Shown here in pieces: positions 46,056 to 56,700 of a stretch of 64,000 nt of DNA. The translations under genes and the position numbers were made by a program. The notes under the pieces were generated by a model. That model saw nothing but the letters and a program-made list of their open reading frames with translations, was not told the origin of the DNA and ran no database searches. The DNA is from a bacterium (lineage in GTDB: Bacteria; Campylobacterota; Campylobacteria; Campylobacterales; Sulfurovaceae): assembly GCA_018822805.1 (NCBI GenBank), contig JAHJJU010000014.1:1-64000 (forward strand). The letters are read 5' to 3'. Within the stretch, counting starts at the first letter, position 1. Every line of letters begins with the position of its first letter.

Positions 46056-47359
46056 TTATCGTATCCTTTAACATGGTGTTCTTCTTTATATTGTTTGACA
46101 TTAACATTATCGGTATCAATCTCAAATATCGCTTTAATGGCATCAACTCTATTTGATCCATTCTTATCAGTTGAGCTCTGACGTAAATTTTGTGTGGCGT
46201 CGTGTAAAAAACGGTTAAACATCTGCTCTGCCATCTTTTGCATGTTTTCACGATATTCTCTTGGAACAAACTTTTTGTCAATAGCACGCTCAAGTTCTTT
46301 ACTCACAGCCTCTTTGGCTTGCAGTCGCATATCTTTAATCACAGGCTCAATAGATAGAGCACGCAACCATAGATAAAACTCTTTTTTATAACGTTTAACA
46401 ATATCCAATGCTTTAACAGCTTGTTCTTGTTTTAAAGCATAATTCTCATTTGAGATGCTCCGTAAATCATCTATTCTAAAGAGTCTTAACTTCTCCAACC
46501 CCATATCATCAATATCTCTAGGAATCGCCATATCAAACCAGACTCTATCCAACTCATGGTTCTCTATAACATGAGGTTGAATAATGGTCTCAGTTGCAGC
46601 AGTTGCTGAAAATAAAAGTCTATAACGGTTAATATATTTTGGTAATTTCTCTAAAGTGTCAGCCCGTACATTTTCACCCAACTCTTTAGCTATCGCTACG
46701 GTCTTCTCTTTATCTCGTCCAAGAAGCAGTACATCACAGCCCAAACGTAACAGATGTTTCGCTGCTATAAGTCCCATCTCACCTGTACCAATAACAATAC
46801 CTGTCATACCCGATATGTTTGCTCCATAAATCTTATGTGCCTGAGCCACAGCAACCGAAGCAATAGAGATAGGATTTTTAGAGATATGGGTCACATTACG
46901 TACTTCGGCAGCACATTTAACAGCATAAGAGACAACACGATTAAGTTTACGAGCTGCAAATCCATTGTCGTAAGAGAACTTATACGCATCTTTAACCTGT
47001 CCTGTAATTTGCGACTCCCCAATCACCAAAGAGTCCAAAGAAGCAACCACTGTAAAAATATGCATAATCGCCTCTTCATCATCATAACGTTTTACAGACT
47101 CTTTTAGCAGATAAAAATCAACTTTACTTTTTTGACTTAAAAGTCCCAAAATACTGTGATAACTTGCAAAGTTATCCCGTGTTGCTACCACCACTTCAAC
47201 ACGATTACAAGTAGAGACAATGTACGCTTCATGAATAAACTCAAACCCAACCAACTCACTTAAAAAAGCTTTCTTCTCCTCATCACTACTAAATGCCAAC
47301 TGCTCACGTAAGGCTTGTTCACAGTTGTGATGATTAAAAGCAAGAACTTGATAATACAC
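46052..47359 (-). CDS. hemA: glutamyl-tRNA reductase
   Basis: 435 residues. First step of the C5 pathway of heme synthesis: reduces Glu-tRNA to glutamate-1-semialdehyde with NADPH. Catalytic cysteine in VSTCNRVEV (about 50), NADPH loop [13 protein letters not shown] (about 188-200) and the C-terminal dimerisation helix. Coupled by overlap to the polyprenyl synthase before and proS after. Confidence 0.96.
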   Translation of the reverse strand: MYYQVLAFNHHNCEQALREQLAFSSDEEKKAFLSELVGFEFIHEAYIVSTCNRVEVVVATRDNFASYHSILGLLSQKSKVDFYLLKESVKRYDDEEAIMHIFTVVASLDSLVIGESQITGQVKDAYKFSYDNGFAARKLNRVVSYAVKCAAEVRNVTHISKNPISIASVAVAQAHKIYGANISGMTGIVIGTGEMGLIAAKHLLRLGCDVLLLGRDKEKTVAIAKELGENVRADTLEKLPKYINRYRLLFSATAATETIIQPHVIENHELDRVWFDMAIPRDIDDMGLEKLRLFRIDDLRSISNENYALKQEQAVKALDIVKRYKKEFYLWLRALSIEPVIKDMRLQAKEAVSKELERAIDKKFVPREYRENMQKMAEQMFNRFLHDATQNLRQSSTDKNGSNRVDAIKAIFEIDTDNVNVKQYKEEHHVKGYDK

Positions 47360-48258
47360 TAAAACCCTCTTTCTATCATCGCTTTAGCAATATTGGAGAG
47401 ATCTTTTTCACCTAAAGACTCCATTAATGCTATCGCTTCAGTAATCAAAACTTTGGCTTCTGTATAAGACTTTTCAACAATCTTATGTTCTGCCATTTTC
47501 ATTTTAATCCACTGTTCATCTTCTTTATTCAAACGTTTTCGATGTAATCCGGCCAACTTCTGTTGTTCACTACTCTCTAATTTTTCATATAAATACATAT
47601 AAGGTAACGTCACTTTACCTTCAACAAAATCATGAAGTGCCGGTTTTCCCAAGGTTTGGCTATCTACTGTAATGTCCAAAATATCATCGATCATCTGAAA
47701 AGCCATCCCTAGATTACGTCCATATTGACGATAAGCAATTCTAGGTTTCCCTACTAAAATCGCAGCAGCTTCAGATGAAGCCTCCATCAATGACGCTGTC
47801 TTTTGGTACAACATTTTCAAATAAGCTTCACGATTGGTATGAAACTTACGAGAAAGCTCAACATCAGCCAACTCCCCAAGGCTGAGTTGAACAACGGCAT
47901 TCGATACCACTTTTGCCACTTCCGGAGAAATACTTGTTAATTCAAAAAAAGCTTTAGAATAGAGTATATCACCCATCATAATGGCTGTTTTGTTACCTTC
48001 ACTGGCATTAACCGAAACGCTACCTCTTCGGGTATCGGCATCATCTATCACATCATCATGCAACAGACTTGCAGCATGAATCATCTCAACAGTCGCAGCT
48101 GTTTTTATTACTTTTAAATCGCTACCGGCAATTTTTAAAATCAACTTCGTACGAAGTCGTTTTCCCTGTGGTAGCTTACGATAGAGTGATGATACATAAG
48201 CATCATCAAGCTCAGCAATATACTGCTCTATCTTTCTTTCAACGGCATTTATCACCAT
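47359..48258 (-). CDS. polyprenyl diphosphate synthase (octaprenyl/heptaprenyl type)
   Basis: 299 residues. Chain elongation from farnesyl diphosphate to make the menaquinone side chain. Both aspartate-rich sites are present: LLHDDVIDDADTRRG (about 67-81) and MIDDILD (second). Chain length cannot be fixed by eye. Its position next to hemA and DUF2018 matches Helicobacter. Confidence 0.92.
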   Translation of the reverse strand: MVINAVERKIEQYIAELDDAYVSSLYRKLPQGKRLRTKLILKIAGSDLKVIKTAATVEMIHAASLLHDDVIDDADTRRGSVSVNASEGNKTAIMMGDILYSKAFFELTSISPEVAKVVSNAVVQLSLGELADVELSRKFHTNREAYLKMLYQKTASLMEASSEAAAILVGKPRIAYRQYGRNLGMAFQMIDDILDITVDSQTLGKPALHDFVEGKVTLPYMYLYEKLESSEQQKLAGLHRKRLNKEDEQWIKMKMAEHKIVEKSYTEAKVLITEAIALMESLGEKDLSNIAKAMIERGF

Positions 48259-48284
48259 TTTTTCCTTATTTTTGGTTTGTACTA

Positions 48285-48614
48285 CTATTCACATTGAGTA
48301 ACGATATTACCCATTAGTTCTATATACAAACTCCCTGTTCTTTGATCCAACTCTTTATCAATAACCATTGCAGTTAAAAGTTGTTCATGCTCCTCTGTCA
48401 AGCCTCTCTCTTCAAGAATTTTTTCTGCAATCGCAAAACGTCTAAGCATATTATCTAACTCTTGCTCTACAATATTTTGATTGGCTGTTTTTGCAATAGC
48501 AAAATACTGATCTTTTGGATTTCCACCAAAAGTTCCCCCATTAAATGAACCTTCATCATCATCGAAATCACGATCATCATCCATGGCATCTAATTCATCA
48601 TTAAAAGACTTCAT
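48285..48614 (-). CDS. DUF2018 protein, HP0242-like
   Basis: 109 residues. The last 80 follow the pattern of Helicobacter HP0242: GGNPKDQYFAIA, then helices with ELDNMLRRFAIAEKILEE, and AMVIDKELDQRTGSLYIELMGNIV. HP0242 is a small all-helical dimer whose chains are pseudoknotted. The first 30 residues are an acidic, Gly-rich disordered extension not found there as I remember it. Function unknown. First gene of the cluster running to hemC. Confidence 0.75.
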   Translation of the reverse strand: MKSFNDELDAMDDDRDFDDDEGSFNGGTFGGNPKDQYFAIAKTANQNIVEQELDNMLRRFAIAEKILEERGLTEEHEQLLTAMVIDKELDQRTGSLYIELMGNIVTQCE

Positions 48615-48707
48615 ATATCTATTTTCCTTTATTATTTTAAAATTTAAATTATTATAGCTAATGTATCTAATGAGAAGTTAAAAATAGAAAAAACAGCCTA
48701 CTCCAAC

Positions 48708-51700
48708 TTAGCTTTTCTGCGAACTCATCTTATGTCTAAATCTCTCAATTCGCTTACTCCACAATGCAACTTGCCAATCAATCAAAGAAAATGCACCTCT
48801 TTTTTCATGCTCGTCCACTCGATAAATTACCGTATACATTAGAGGCACAAAGTAAAGGTTCAATACCGTTGCCCATGCGATTCCGAAACCTAAACTAATC
48901 GCCATTGGTTGTAAAATAAGTGCTTGACCTGAGGCGAAGAACATTAGGGTTGAAAGACCCAAAACTGTGGTAACTGAGGTTAAAACAATCGGACGTAAGC
49001 GTTGTCCTGCTAACTCCAGTACCTCTTCAAAATTCTTTCCTTTCCTAATAAATGAAAGCATAATTAACCCATCATTTACCACCACTCCTGCTAAACCAAC
49101 GATTCCCATGGCTCCCGGCATGGTGAGATTTAAACCCATTATTTTTGTACCTATCAATACCCCCAGAATAGAGAGAGGAATAATCGCAACAATGATCAAC
49201 GGTTGCAAGAATGAGTTAAACATCCAAACCAAGGTAAGAAAAATTAAAAAAATAGCAATTAACCCTGCTTGCATCATCTCTCTTTGTATTTTACTGTTCT
49301 CTTTCTCTTCACCTTTTATAATAACTTTTACACCACGCTCTTCTATCTTTTGGAGTAAAGGCTTTAGACCTTTCATTACCTCAGAAGGTATCAAAATATC
49401 TTTGTCTACACTGGCATAGAGTGAACGTACCTTTTCACCATCTTCTTTAAAGACCCGTACTAAAGTCTTTTGATAATAAAAATCACATACTTCATTCAAG
49501 ACCACCACTTGACCATCAGGGGTGGTCAGTCTAAAGTTGTCAATGCTTCCTTTTTGGTCTTTGTATTGATCTTCTATCTTTATCCGTACCAAGCCCTCGT
49601 CATTAAACATCTTTCCGTATTCAGCCTTGAAAAAAGAACCCCGTAATTCTTGGGTAATGTAGCCTTCACTTAAACCCAAAGATTGCCCATACTCGTTGAC
49701 ACGCAATTTTAATTCACGCTCTCCCTCAGTGGCATTGTTACCGATGTCATGTACCCCTTTAACTTTTGAGAGCTTGGCTTCGACTTCTGCCATGGCTTCC
49801 ATGACTGCGTCTGCTGATGGGTGTGTAAAACCTATTTCAACATCATTGCCTACCATTCCTGTCTGTTGGGCATAAACATTAAACTCTTCAAAAACCTTTT
49901 CACCATTAACTTCAAGGTTTCTCATCTCATCTAATATACCTACTTGAATCTCTTTAACAATCTCTTGAGCCCGTTTTTCGCGTATCATATTGCTTTCATC
50001 ATACTCTAAAGAGAATAGTGGATTAAGGTATTTGTCAAAAAAGTTTTCAGGTGCTTTTTCATAGAGGTTAATAAAAATTTGAAAGAGGTTCTCACCACTA
50101 TTAAAAGTCTGATCAGGATTCATCTTAAATCCAATGACTGAGGTAACAGAGTCGACGGATTTTTTATCTAAATGTTTTAAAAGTGCTTCCTCTATTTTAG
50201 TAACATAACCCTCAGTCTCTACTAATTCATGGTTAATATTGACTTTACCATTCAGATAAACCTGCTGAACATCAAACTCAGGAAAGAGCTGAAACTTGGT
50301 AATTTTTGCCATACCTACGGTTCCTATAAGAATGAGTGCCACCAAAATAAAGAGTGCTTTTCCTTTCATCTTAAACAAATAGCCCAATATCGATCTGTAC
50401 GAACGGCTCAATGCATTCCAAAAAGAGCTCTCATTCTCATCAATATTCTCTACTTTTCCTATTGAAAAAAACTCTTTGGCATGTAGAGGTAAAAAATAAA
50501 ACGCTTCAAAAAGGGAACTTAAAAGTAAAATAGAGATCATAATCGGTAAAACCTGCATAAACATTCCCATTTTACCACTCATAATCAGCAACGGTAAAAA
50601 TGCAAATACCGTGGTTAACGTTGCTGTTAAAATCGCAGGAAACATCTCTACTGAGCCATCTATGGCAGCCTCTCGTGGGCTTTTCCCCATCTCGATGTGT
50701 CGGTAGATATTTTCTGCCACAACAATCGCTTCATCAACCAGCATTCCTAAGGCAATTAAGGCTCCCATTAAGGTTAGCATGTTTAAACTGTATCCAATAC
50801 CATCAGCAAAAATAAGCGTTATCATAAACGAAGCAGGAATCCCCACACCCACCACTAACGCAATACGTAAATTAAGACTTAAAAAGAGTGCCATCATTAC
50901 CAAGATTAGACCAAACAAAATGTTCGATGAAACCAAATTCAGACGGTTTTTAATCCAAATTGAGGTATCGGTATAAGCTTCAAAGGTCAATTTACCTTTG
51001 TATGTTTCGTTATACTCAGCCAGTACTTTTCGTATCTCCTTAGTTAAGGCAATGGCATTTCCCTCTTTGGTCTTTTGAATGTCTAACGATACATTTTGTT
51101 TACTATTAAAATGTGAAAGCTGATCCGGGTCTGCTAATCCTAATTTAACATCAGCAATATCTCCTAAGTAGAAACGTTTTCCATTCACAGAAAGCATACT
51201 CTGCTCTAAACGCTCTTTACTTTTTTCACCATTAATGGTTGAAATATAGAGGTGATTTCCCTGCTCTTTAATGGTTCCTACAGGAAAAATAGAAGAGAGT
51301 GAAGAGATGGCTGAATAGACAGCAGATTTAGAAAGTCCATAAGCATCTATTTTTTTCTGGTCAAGGGTAATGAGTATCTCTTCATCCGACTCTCCACGAA
51401 TGGCAATGTCGCTCAAATCTGCAATGAGTGTTAATCGTGTCTTTAACTCATCAGCTGCATCTACCAATTCACTAATGGGTGCATCACCGGCAATGGCAAC
51501 CAAAATAAGGGGGAAATTATGCACCACCACTTTAGCAATGGGCTCATCCATATCCGAAGGTAAATCACGTCTGATATTTGATATAATGTCCTTTACCTCG
51601 CCTAACACCATCTGATTGTCATTCCCCGGCATAATGTCAGCCACAATAGAAAATAAACCATTTTGAATGGTGGTATAAATGGTATCAATTTCCGAGATAG

Positions 51701-51923
51701 CTTTTAATTCATCTTCAATATTTTTGACAGCCATCTTATCCAGTACATCAGCACTGGCTCCTGCATAAAAACCCGTAACCGAAACTTGATCGAGTTGAGA
51801 GGGAGGAAAAATCTCTTTAGGAATACTCTTATAGGCAAAAATAGACATAACAATCATAAAGACCATAAAAATATGGTTCAACACAGGACGATCTATGGCA
51901 AACTCGAGAAATTTTCTAATCAT
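48708..51923 (-). CDS. RND-superfamily efflux transporter, inner-membrane subunit
   Basis: 1071 residues, AcrB/HAE1-like fold with 12 membrane helices and two large periplasmic loops. Opens MIRKFLEFAIDRPVLNHIF; the proton relay helix reads GALIALGMLVDEAIVVAENIYRHIE (Asp followed by Glu in place of the usual Asp-Asp). GIVGLAGVVVNDGLIMLSFI is the second-half counterpart. Neither a membrane-fusion protein nor an outer-membrane channel is adjacent on either side, so partners are elsewhere. Substrate unknown. Follows the ftsL-like gene by 5 bp. Confidence 0.92.
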   Translation of the reverse strand: MIRKFLEFAIDRPVLNHIFMVFMIVMSIFAYKSIPKEIFPPSQLDQVSVTGFYAGASADVLDKMAVKNIEDELKAISEIDTIYTTIQNGLFSIVADIMPGNDNQMVLGEVKDIISNIRRDLPSDMDEPIAKVVVHNFPLILVAIAGDAPISELVDAADELKTRLTLIADLSDIAIRGESDEEILITLDQKKIDAYGLSKSAVYSAISSLSSIFPVGTIKEQGNHLYISTINGEKSKERLEQSMLSVNGKRFYLGDIADVKLGLADPDQLSHFNSKQNVSLDIQKTKEGNAIALTKEIRKVLAEYNETYKGKLTFEAYTDTSIWIKNRLNLVSSNILFGLILVMMALFLSLNLRIALVVGVGIPASFMITLIFADGIGYSLNMLTLMGALIALGMLVDEAIVVAENIYRHIEMGKSPREAAIDGSVEMFPAILTATLTTVFAFLPLLIMSGKMGMFMQVLPIMISILLLSSLFEAFYFLPLHAKEFFSIGKVENIDENESSFWNALSRSYRSILGYLFKMKGKALFILVALILIGTVGMAKITKFQLFPEFDVQQVYLNGKVNINHELVETEGYVTKIEEALLKHLDKKSVDSVTSVIGFKMNPDQTFNSGENLFQIFINLYEKAPENFFDKYLNPLFSLEYDESNMIREKRAQEIVKEIQVGILDEMRNLEVNGEKVFEEFNVYAQQTGMVGNDVEIGFTHPSADAVMEAMAEVEAKLSKVKGVHDIGNNATEGERELKLRVNEYGQSLGLSEGYITQELRGSFFKAEYGKMFNDEGLVRIKIEDQYKDQKGSIDNFRLTTPDGQVVVLNEVCDFYYQKTLVRVFKEDGEKVRSLYASVDKDILIPSEVMKGLKPLLQKIEERGVKVIIKGEEKENSKIQREMMQAGLIAIFLIFLTLVWMFNSFLQPLIIVAIIPLSILGVLIGTKIMGLNLTMPGAMGIVGLAGVVVNDGLIMLSFIRKGKNFEEVLELAGQRLRPIVLTSVTTVLGLSTLMFFASGQALILQPMAISLGFGIAWATVLNLYFVPLMYTVIYRVDEHEKRGAFSLIDWQVALWSKRIERFRHKMSSQKS

Positions 51924-51928
51924 CTCGG

Positions 51929-52177
51929 CTACTTTATACTTTGACTTTGTAAATTCTCTTGGTAATTGATCTCTTCGAGTTTACTTTTTATAATATTCTG
52001 CTCTTCTTCAAGTGTTAACTTAACACTGTGTAAATGAGCAAGGTGCCGACTCTCATAATAGATTTGATTGTCCAAATAGATGTTGGGTAAGGTTAAAAGC
52101 AACACCAAAGCAACAGAAAAAACCGTTATAAGTACCATACTACCTGTTACACCATTCTCTTCTTTCATTGTTGTCAT
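51929..52177 (-). CDS. ftsL: small bitopic membrane protein, FtsL candidate
   Basis: 82 residues: 15-residue cytoplasmic start, one membrane helix (about 12-32, MVLITVFSVALVLLLTLPNIY), then a coiled-coil periplasmic part (YESRHLAHLHSVKLTLEEEQNIIKSKLEEINY). This topology, and position 3 bp after rsmH in the division/wall cluster, are those of FtsL. Sequence similarity in this family is low, so the name is an inference from layout. Confidence 0.6.
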   Translation of the reverse strand: MTTMKEENGVTGSMVLITVFSVALVLLLTLPNIYLDNQIYYESRHLAHLHSVKLTLEEEQNIIKSKLEEINYQENLQSQSIK

Positions 52178-52180
52178 CGT

Positions 52181-53110
52181 TTAACCTTTAAAAATAAATG
52201 TTCGCAATTTTGCAGAGCGTGAACGTGCATTGATTTTCAGTTCACCCTTGGTTGCCGTAATGGGCTTGCGTACCAACATTTTACCCAATTCATGATTTTT
52301 ACCACAGGTACAACGTATCGCTTCTGCATCACATATGCAGGCTGTAGCCCATTTTTTATATCGGTTTTTAACCAATCGGTCTTCTAAAGAGTGAAAGGTA
52401 ATCAACGAGACGATTGCTCCATTTAACTCACCTGCTTTAAACTTCTCTTCCAAGACATCTAAAAGCCCTTCGATTTCTCCGAGTTCATTGTTCACCTCAA
52501 TCCGAATACCTTGAAAAGACAAGGTCGCCGGATGGATCTTTCCTCCTCTAGGAATAACCGTAGAAATAATATCTGCAAGTTCTTTCCCACTCGTAATCTC
52601 TGCATAACGACGTGCCTCGATAATCGCTGCAGCTACTTTTCGGTAAGAACGCACTTCACCATAATGATTTAAAATGTACTCCAACTGTGCTTGATTATAG
52701 TGGTTAACAACGTCGTAAGCACTTAGAGCTGCTGTTGCATCCATACGCATGTCTAAGGTTTCACTCTCAAAAGAAAAACCACGATCCATTTTGTCAAGCT
52801 GAAGTGATGAGACCCCAAAGTCGGCTAACAGCCCTGTTATCGGTCTCTCTTTTAGCGTAGGAAGTGTGGTCGCAAAGGTTCCTTTGTAAAGTGTACTTCT
52901 ATCGTCAAAAGGTGCTAACCTCTTTTTTGAAAAATCCAACGCTTCATCATCTCGGTCAATACCGATATGCTTAATCTGTGGGTAAGTTTTTAACATCGCT
53001 TCAGAATGACCTGCATATCCCAAAGTACAATCAACAAAATACCCCTCTTTTATGCTTGAGAATCCATCTAATACTTCTTCTAAGAGTACAGGTATATGAG
53101 GTATATTCAT
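52181..53110 (-). CDS. rsmH: 16S rRNA (cytosine1402-N4)-methyltransferase
   Basis: 309 residues. Methylates C1402 in the ribosomal P site. HIPVLLEEVLDGFSSIKEGYFVDCTLGYAGHS holds the SAM site, LLADFGVSSLQLDKMDRGFSF and RMD, then ITFHSLEDRLVK. Also known as MraW, usual first gene of the dcw cluster together with ftsL. Confidence 0.96.
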   Translation of the reverse strand: MNIPHIPVLLEEVLDGFSSIKEGYFVDCTLGYAGHSEAMLKTYPQIKHIGIDRDDEALDFSKKRLAPFDDRSTLYKGTFATTLPTLKERPITGLLADFGVSSLQLDKMDRGFSFESETLDMRMDATAALSAYDVVNHYNQAQLEYILNHYGEVRSYRKVAAAIIEARRYAEITSGKELADIISTVIPRGGKIHPATLSFQGIRIEVNNELGEIEGLLDVLEEKFKAGELNGAIVSLITFHSLEDRLVKNRYKKWATACICDAEAIRCTCGKNHELGKMLVRKPITATKGELKINARSRSAKLRTFIFKG

Positions 53111-53206
53111 TTGAGACCTTTATAGTTATTCATTTTTCACTTTTCATTATTAATTAAAACGATATAATACCAAAAATATATAATAACAGTATAAGGCTAT
53201 TTTTTT

Positions 53207-53782
53207 ATGAATACGTATCTTCTTAATGAACTCAAACTTATTTCTCACTCTATGTTTAATAAAAACTATTTTGGTGTTTTTCATGGTTCTATCTCAGCAA
53301 AAGTAGACATAAGTTCCTTTGTTATTAACAAAAAAGAGGCAATTTTAGGAGAAATAAATGAAGATGGCTTCATTCGACTAACCTGCAATATCAGAAAAGA
53401 TTACCGATGGAAAGATGCTTCCGGTCATTCCAATATTCATGAACAAATTTACAATGCTTTACCCAATGCCAAATACATCGCCTACACCATGCCCCCCTAT
53501 GCTACAGCCTACTCTTTTGAGCATGATGTACTTATACCTAAAGATTTCTACGGCTACAAACTCTTAGGTGAAATGGAAATATACGACCCAAAAAGTTTCA
53601 ATGACTGGGAAGAACGTGCCTCACATGAAATTAGCAACTACTTCCAAAACAACAACAATCATCTTCTTCTCATTAAAGGTTTCGGACTCATCTCTTATGA
53701 CAGAGACTTAACAGAAATGGTAAAAAAAGTGGCCATTTTAGAAAACAGTTGTCGCTTATTGACGCTTAATTCGGTAAAGTAA
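53207..53782 (+). CDS. class II aldolase/adducin-like protein with lost metal ligands
   Basis: 191 residues with the fold pattern of the family: an N-terminal FHGSISAKVD, GHSNIHEQIYNALPNAKYIAYTMPPYATA in the middle and LLLIKGFGLISYDRDLTEM near the end. In active members the middle block reads HTHPP and the last NHG; here both histidines of the first and the one of the second are replaced (YTM, KGF), so zinc-dependent aldol cleavage is unlikely. It may be a binding or regulatory relative. The DNA after its TAA is directly a CRISPR repeat fragment. Confidence 0.75.
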   Translation: MNTYLLNELKLISHSMFNKNYFGVFHGSISAKVDISSFVINKKEAILGEINEDGFIRLTCNIRKDYRWKDASGHSNIHEQIYNALPNAKYIAYTMPPYATAYSFEHDVLIPKDFYGYKLLGEMEIYDPKSFNDWEERASHEISNYFQNNNNHLLLIKGFGLISYDRDLTEMVKKVAILENSCRLLTLNSVK

Positions 53783-56700
53783 AAAGTTCAAATCAAACCA
53801 CCCTGAAATACTCTGCCAATTTGAATAGCGTTTCAAATCCCATAGGGATAAAGTTCAAATTCTACACAATAGTGTATCGCACCATCGTCGCTAGTTTCAA
53901 ATCCCATAGGGATAAAGTTCAAATTTTACCCCTTACTTACATAGTTACGTGCTGTTTCGTTTCAAATCCCATAGGGATAAAGTTCAAATAAACAAACATA
54001 TCGTTAATGCTTAGTAGAGCTTGTAGTTTCAAATCCCATAGGGATAAAGTTCAAATAAATAAGAATATGATAAATGAGATCTTGGAGAGTGAGTTTCAAA
54101 TCCCATAGGGATAAAGTTCAAATGTCGGGAGTTCGAATCTCCCCGGACCCACCACTTAAGTTTCAAATCCCATAGGGATAAAGTTCAAATCAATGTCATT
54201 GGAATATATGTTACACTTTTAAAAAGTTTCAAATCCCATAGGGATAAAGTTCAAATCTGTCCCTTTGGCTTAAACTGTGGAGTTGCTGTATGTTTCAAAT
54301 CCCATAGGGATAAAGTTCAAATTGGCAGGACAACACTTCGTGTTAGAAGAGTGGCAGGGTTTCAAATCCCATAGGGATAAAGTTCAAATCATGTCAAACC
54401 TAACAATTTTAACTGATGCAGCCGAGTTTCAAATCCCATAGGGATAAAGTTCAAATCACGGACAAACCTTGACGTGGACAGCAAAACAGAGGGTTTCAAA
54501 TCCCATAGGGATAAAGTTCAAATTTGACCAAGATGGGTTAAACTTAATAGAGCTTAAGTTTCAAATCCCATAGGGATAAAGTTCAAATTCAAAGAAATCA
54601 CGTACAGCTACAACATTAAAAGTTTCAAATCCCATAGGGATAAAGTTCAAATCTCTTATTTGTATTTGCGGCTTAGTTACATTATGTTTCAAATCCCATA
54701 GGGATAAAGTTCAAATATTGGTTAGGATAATACTGAACAACTCATCAGCAAGTTTCAAATCCCATAGGGATAAAGTTCAAATAAGACTAATCAAAGAGGA
54801 ATATAAGGACTACGCATGTTTCAAATCCCATAGGGATAAAGTTCAAATCTTTGCCTATGTTGTCTTTATGCTCATTTGCTTTTTGTTTCAAATCCCATAG
54901 GGATAAAGTTCAAATGGACCTATAGATTACTCTATGAAGTCTTTACTAGTTTCAAATCCCATAGGGATAAAGTTCAAATGCAAAATTTGCCTTTAAATGA
55001 TAATAGTTATTATTATGTTTCAAATCCCATAGGGATAAAGTTCAAATTATTATATCAGGATAACATAGAGCTGGACGTACCGTTTCAAATCCCATAGGGA
55101 TAAAGTTCAAATTATGGCTCGTGACCTAGGAATTAAGTTGGATGTTGTGTTTCAAATCCCATAGGGATAAAGTTCAAATCCCTGCGATACAAAATCGCAT
55201 AGTAAAGTGTTAGCCAGTTTCAAATCCCATAGGGATAAAGTTCAAATCGTATGGTAACAATGTGGATAAAATAGTAGATGAGTTTCAAATCCCATAGGGA
55301 TAAAGTTCAAATTAAGCCACGATGAATTGAGCTACCTGATGGACGTGTTTCAAATCCCATAGGGATAAAGTTCAAATGAACATGAAACGGGTAACCGTCC
55401 ATAAAGTTCTTGTTTCAAATCCCATAGGGATAAAGTTCAAATCTGATAAAAGTGAAAACAAACTAAGAAGCCCATTGATGTTTCAAATCCCATAGGGATA
55501 AAGTTCAAATCTACAGCAGAGCGTGAACGTATTGAGGGTATTTAGTTTCAAATCCCATAGGGATAAAGTTCAAATAGAGCAGAGCTTAAGCAAGTAGCCG
55601 ACGGTTTACGTTTCAAATCCCATAGGGATAAAGTTCAAATGAAGCAGAATACTCTACACCAACAGAAGTACCCAGTTAGTTTCAAATCCCATAGGGATAA
55701 AGTTCAAATGAGGAACAGGTTACTACTGGTGTACAGAGTGTAGGTTTCAAATCCCATAGGGATAAAGTTCAAATTTCACCGATTGGTACTACGATGAAGA
55801 AACGAAGTCGTTTCAAATCCCATAGGGATAAAGTTCAAATATACTTGTTTCAAACTAGGCATAATGATTACAGACGTTTCAAATCCCATAGGGATAAAGT
55901 TCAAATCTTCACTTATTTTTAGTCCACCGCTAATATTTCGTTTCAAATCCCATAGGGATAAAGTTCAAATGGTCGTATCCATCTCGCCAGTTCAAACCTG
56001 AACTGGTTTCAAATCCCATAGGGATAAAGTTCAAATCGATGCCAACTATTTTGAGTACTTTTTAGAGAGAGTTTCAAATCCCATAGGGATAAAGTTCAAA
56101 TGAAAAAAATGATGGTCGTGGAACAAGCCCACAATAGTTTCAAATCCCATAGGGATAAAGTTCAAATGCAAGTGGTTCAGCTCCTGTTACAGCTTCTTAT
56201 TGTTTCAAATCCCATAGGGATAAAGTTCAAATAATTCTATAGATAATGCTTTTGCATCTTCTGCACGTTTCAAATCCCATAGGGATAAAGTTCAAATTTT
56301 CTACTTGCATTTTTAACTCCTTGAATTTTTTAGTTTCAAATCCCATAGGGATAAAGTTCAAATTTGGCATAGTGTAGCCATCTTCTCGGATGGATTTGTT
56401 TCAAATCCCATAGGGATAAAGTTCAAATACTATCGGTGATGGTGCCGGACAAGTTGCAGCTGAGTTTCAAATCCCATAGGGATAAAGTTCAAATAAGCCA
56501 AAGAAGCTCTAGCACTTGCCCCCTCTACAGGTTTCAAATCCCATAGGGATAAAGTTCAAATGCTACAGGGCTATGGGGTGTCTATGTGCTAGAGAGTTTC
56601 AAATCCCATAGGGATAAAGTTCAAATGCAGAACATTTACCCTACAATTTGCACCAAGAATGTTTCAAATCCCATAGGGATAAAGTTCAAATAAAAATACA

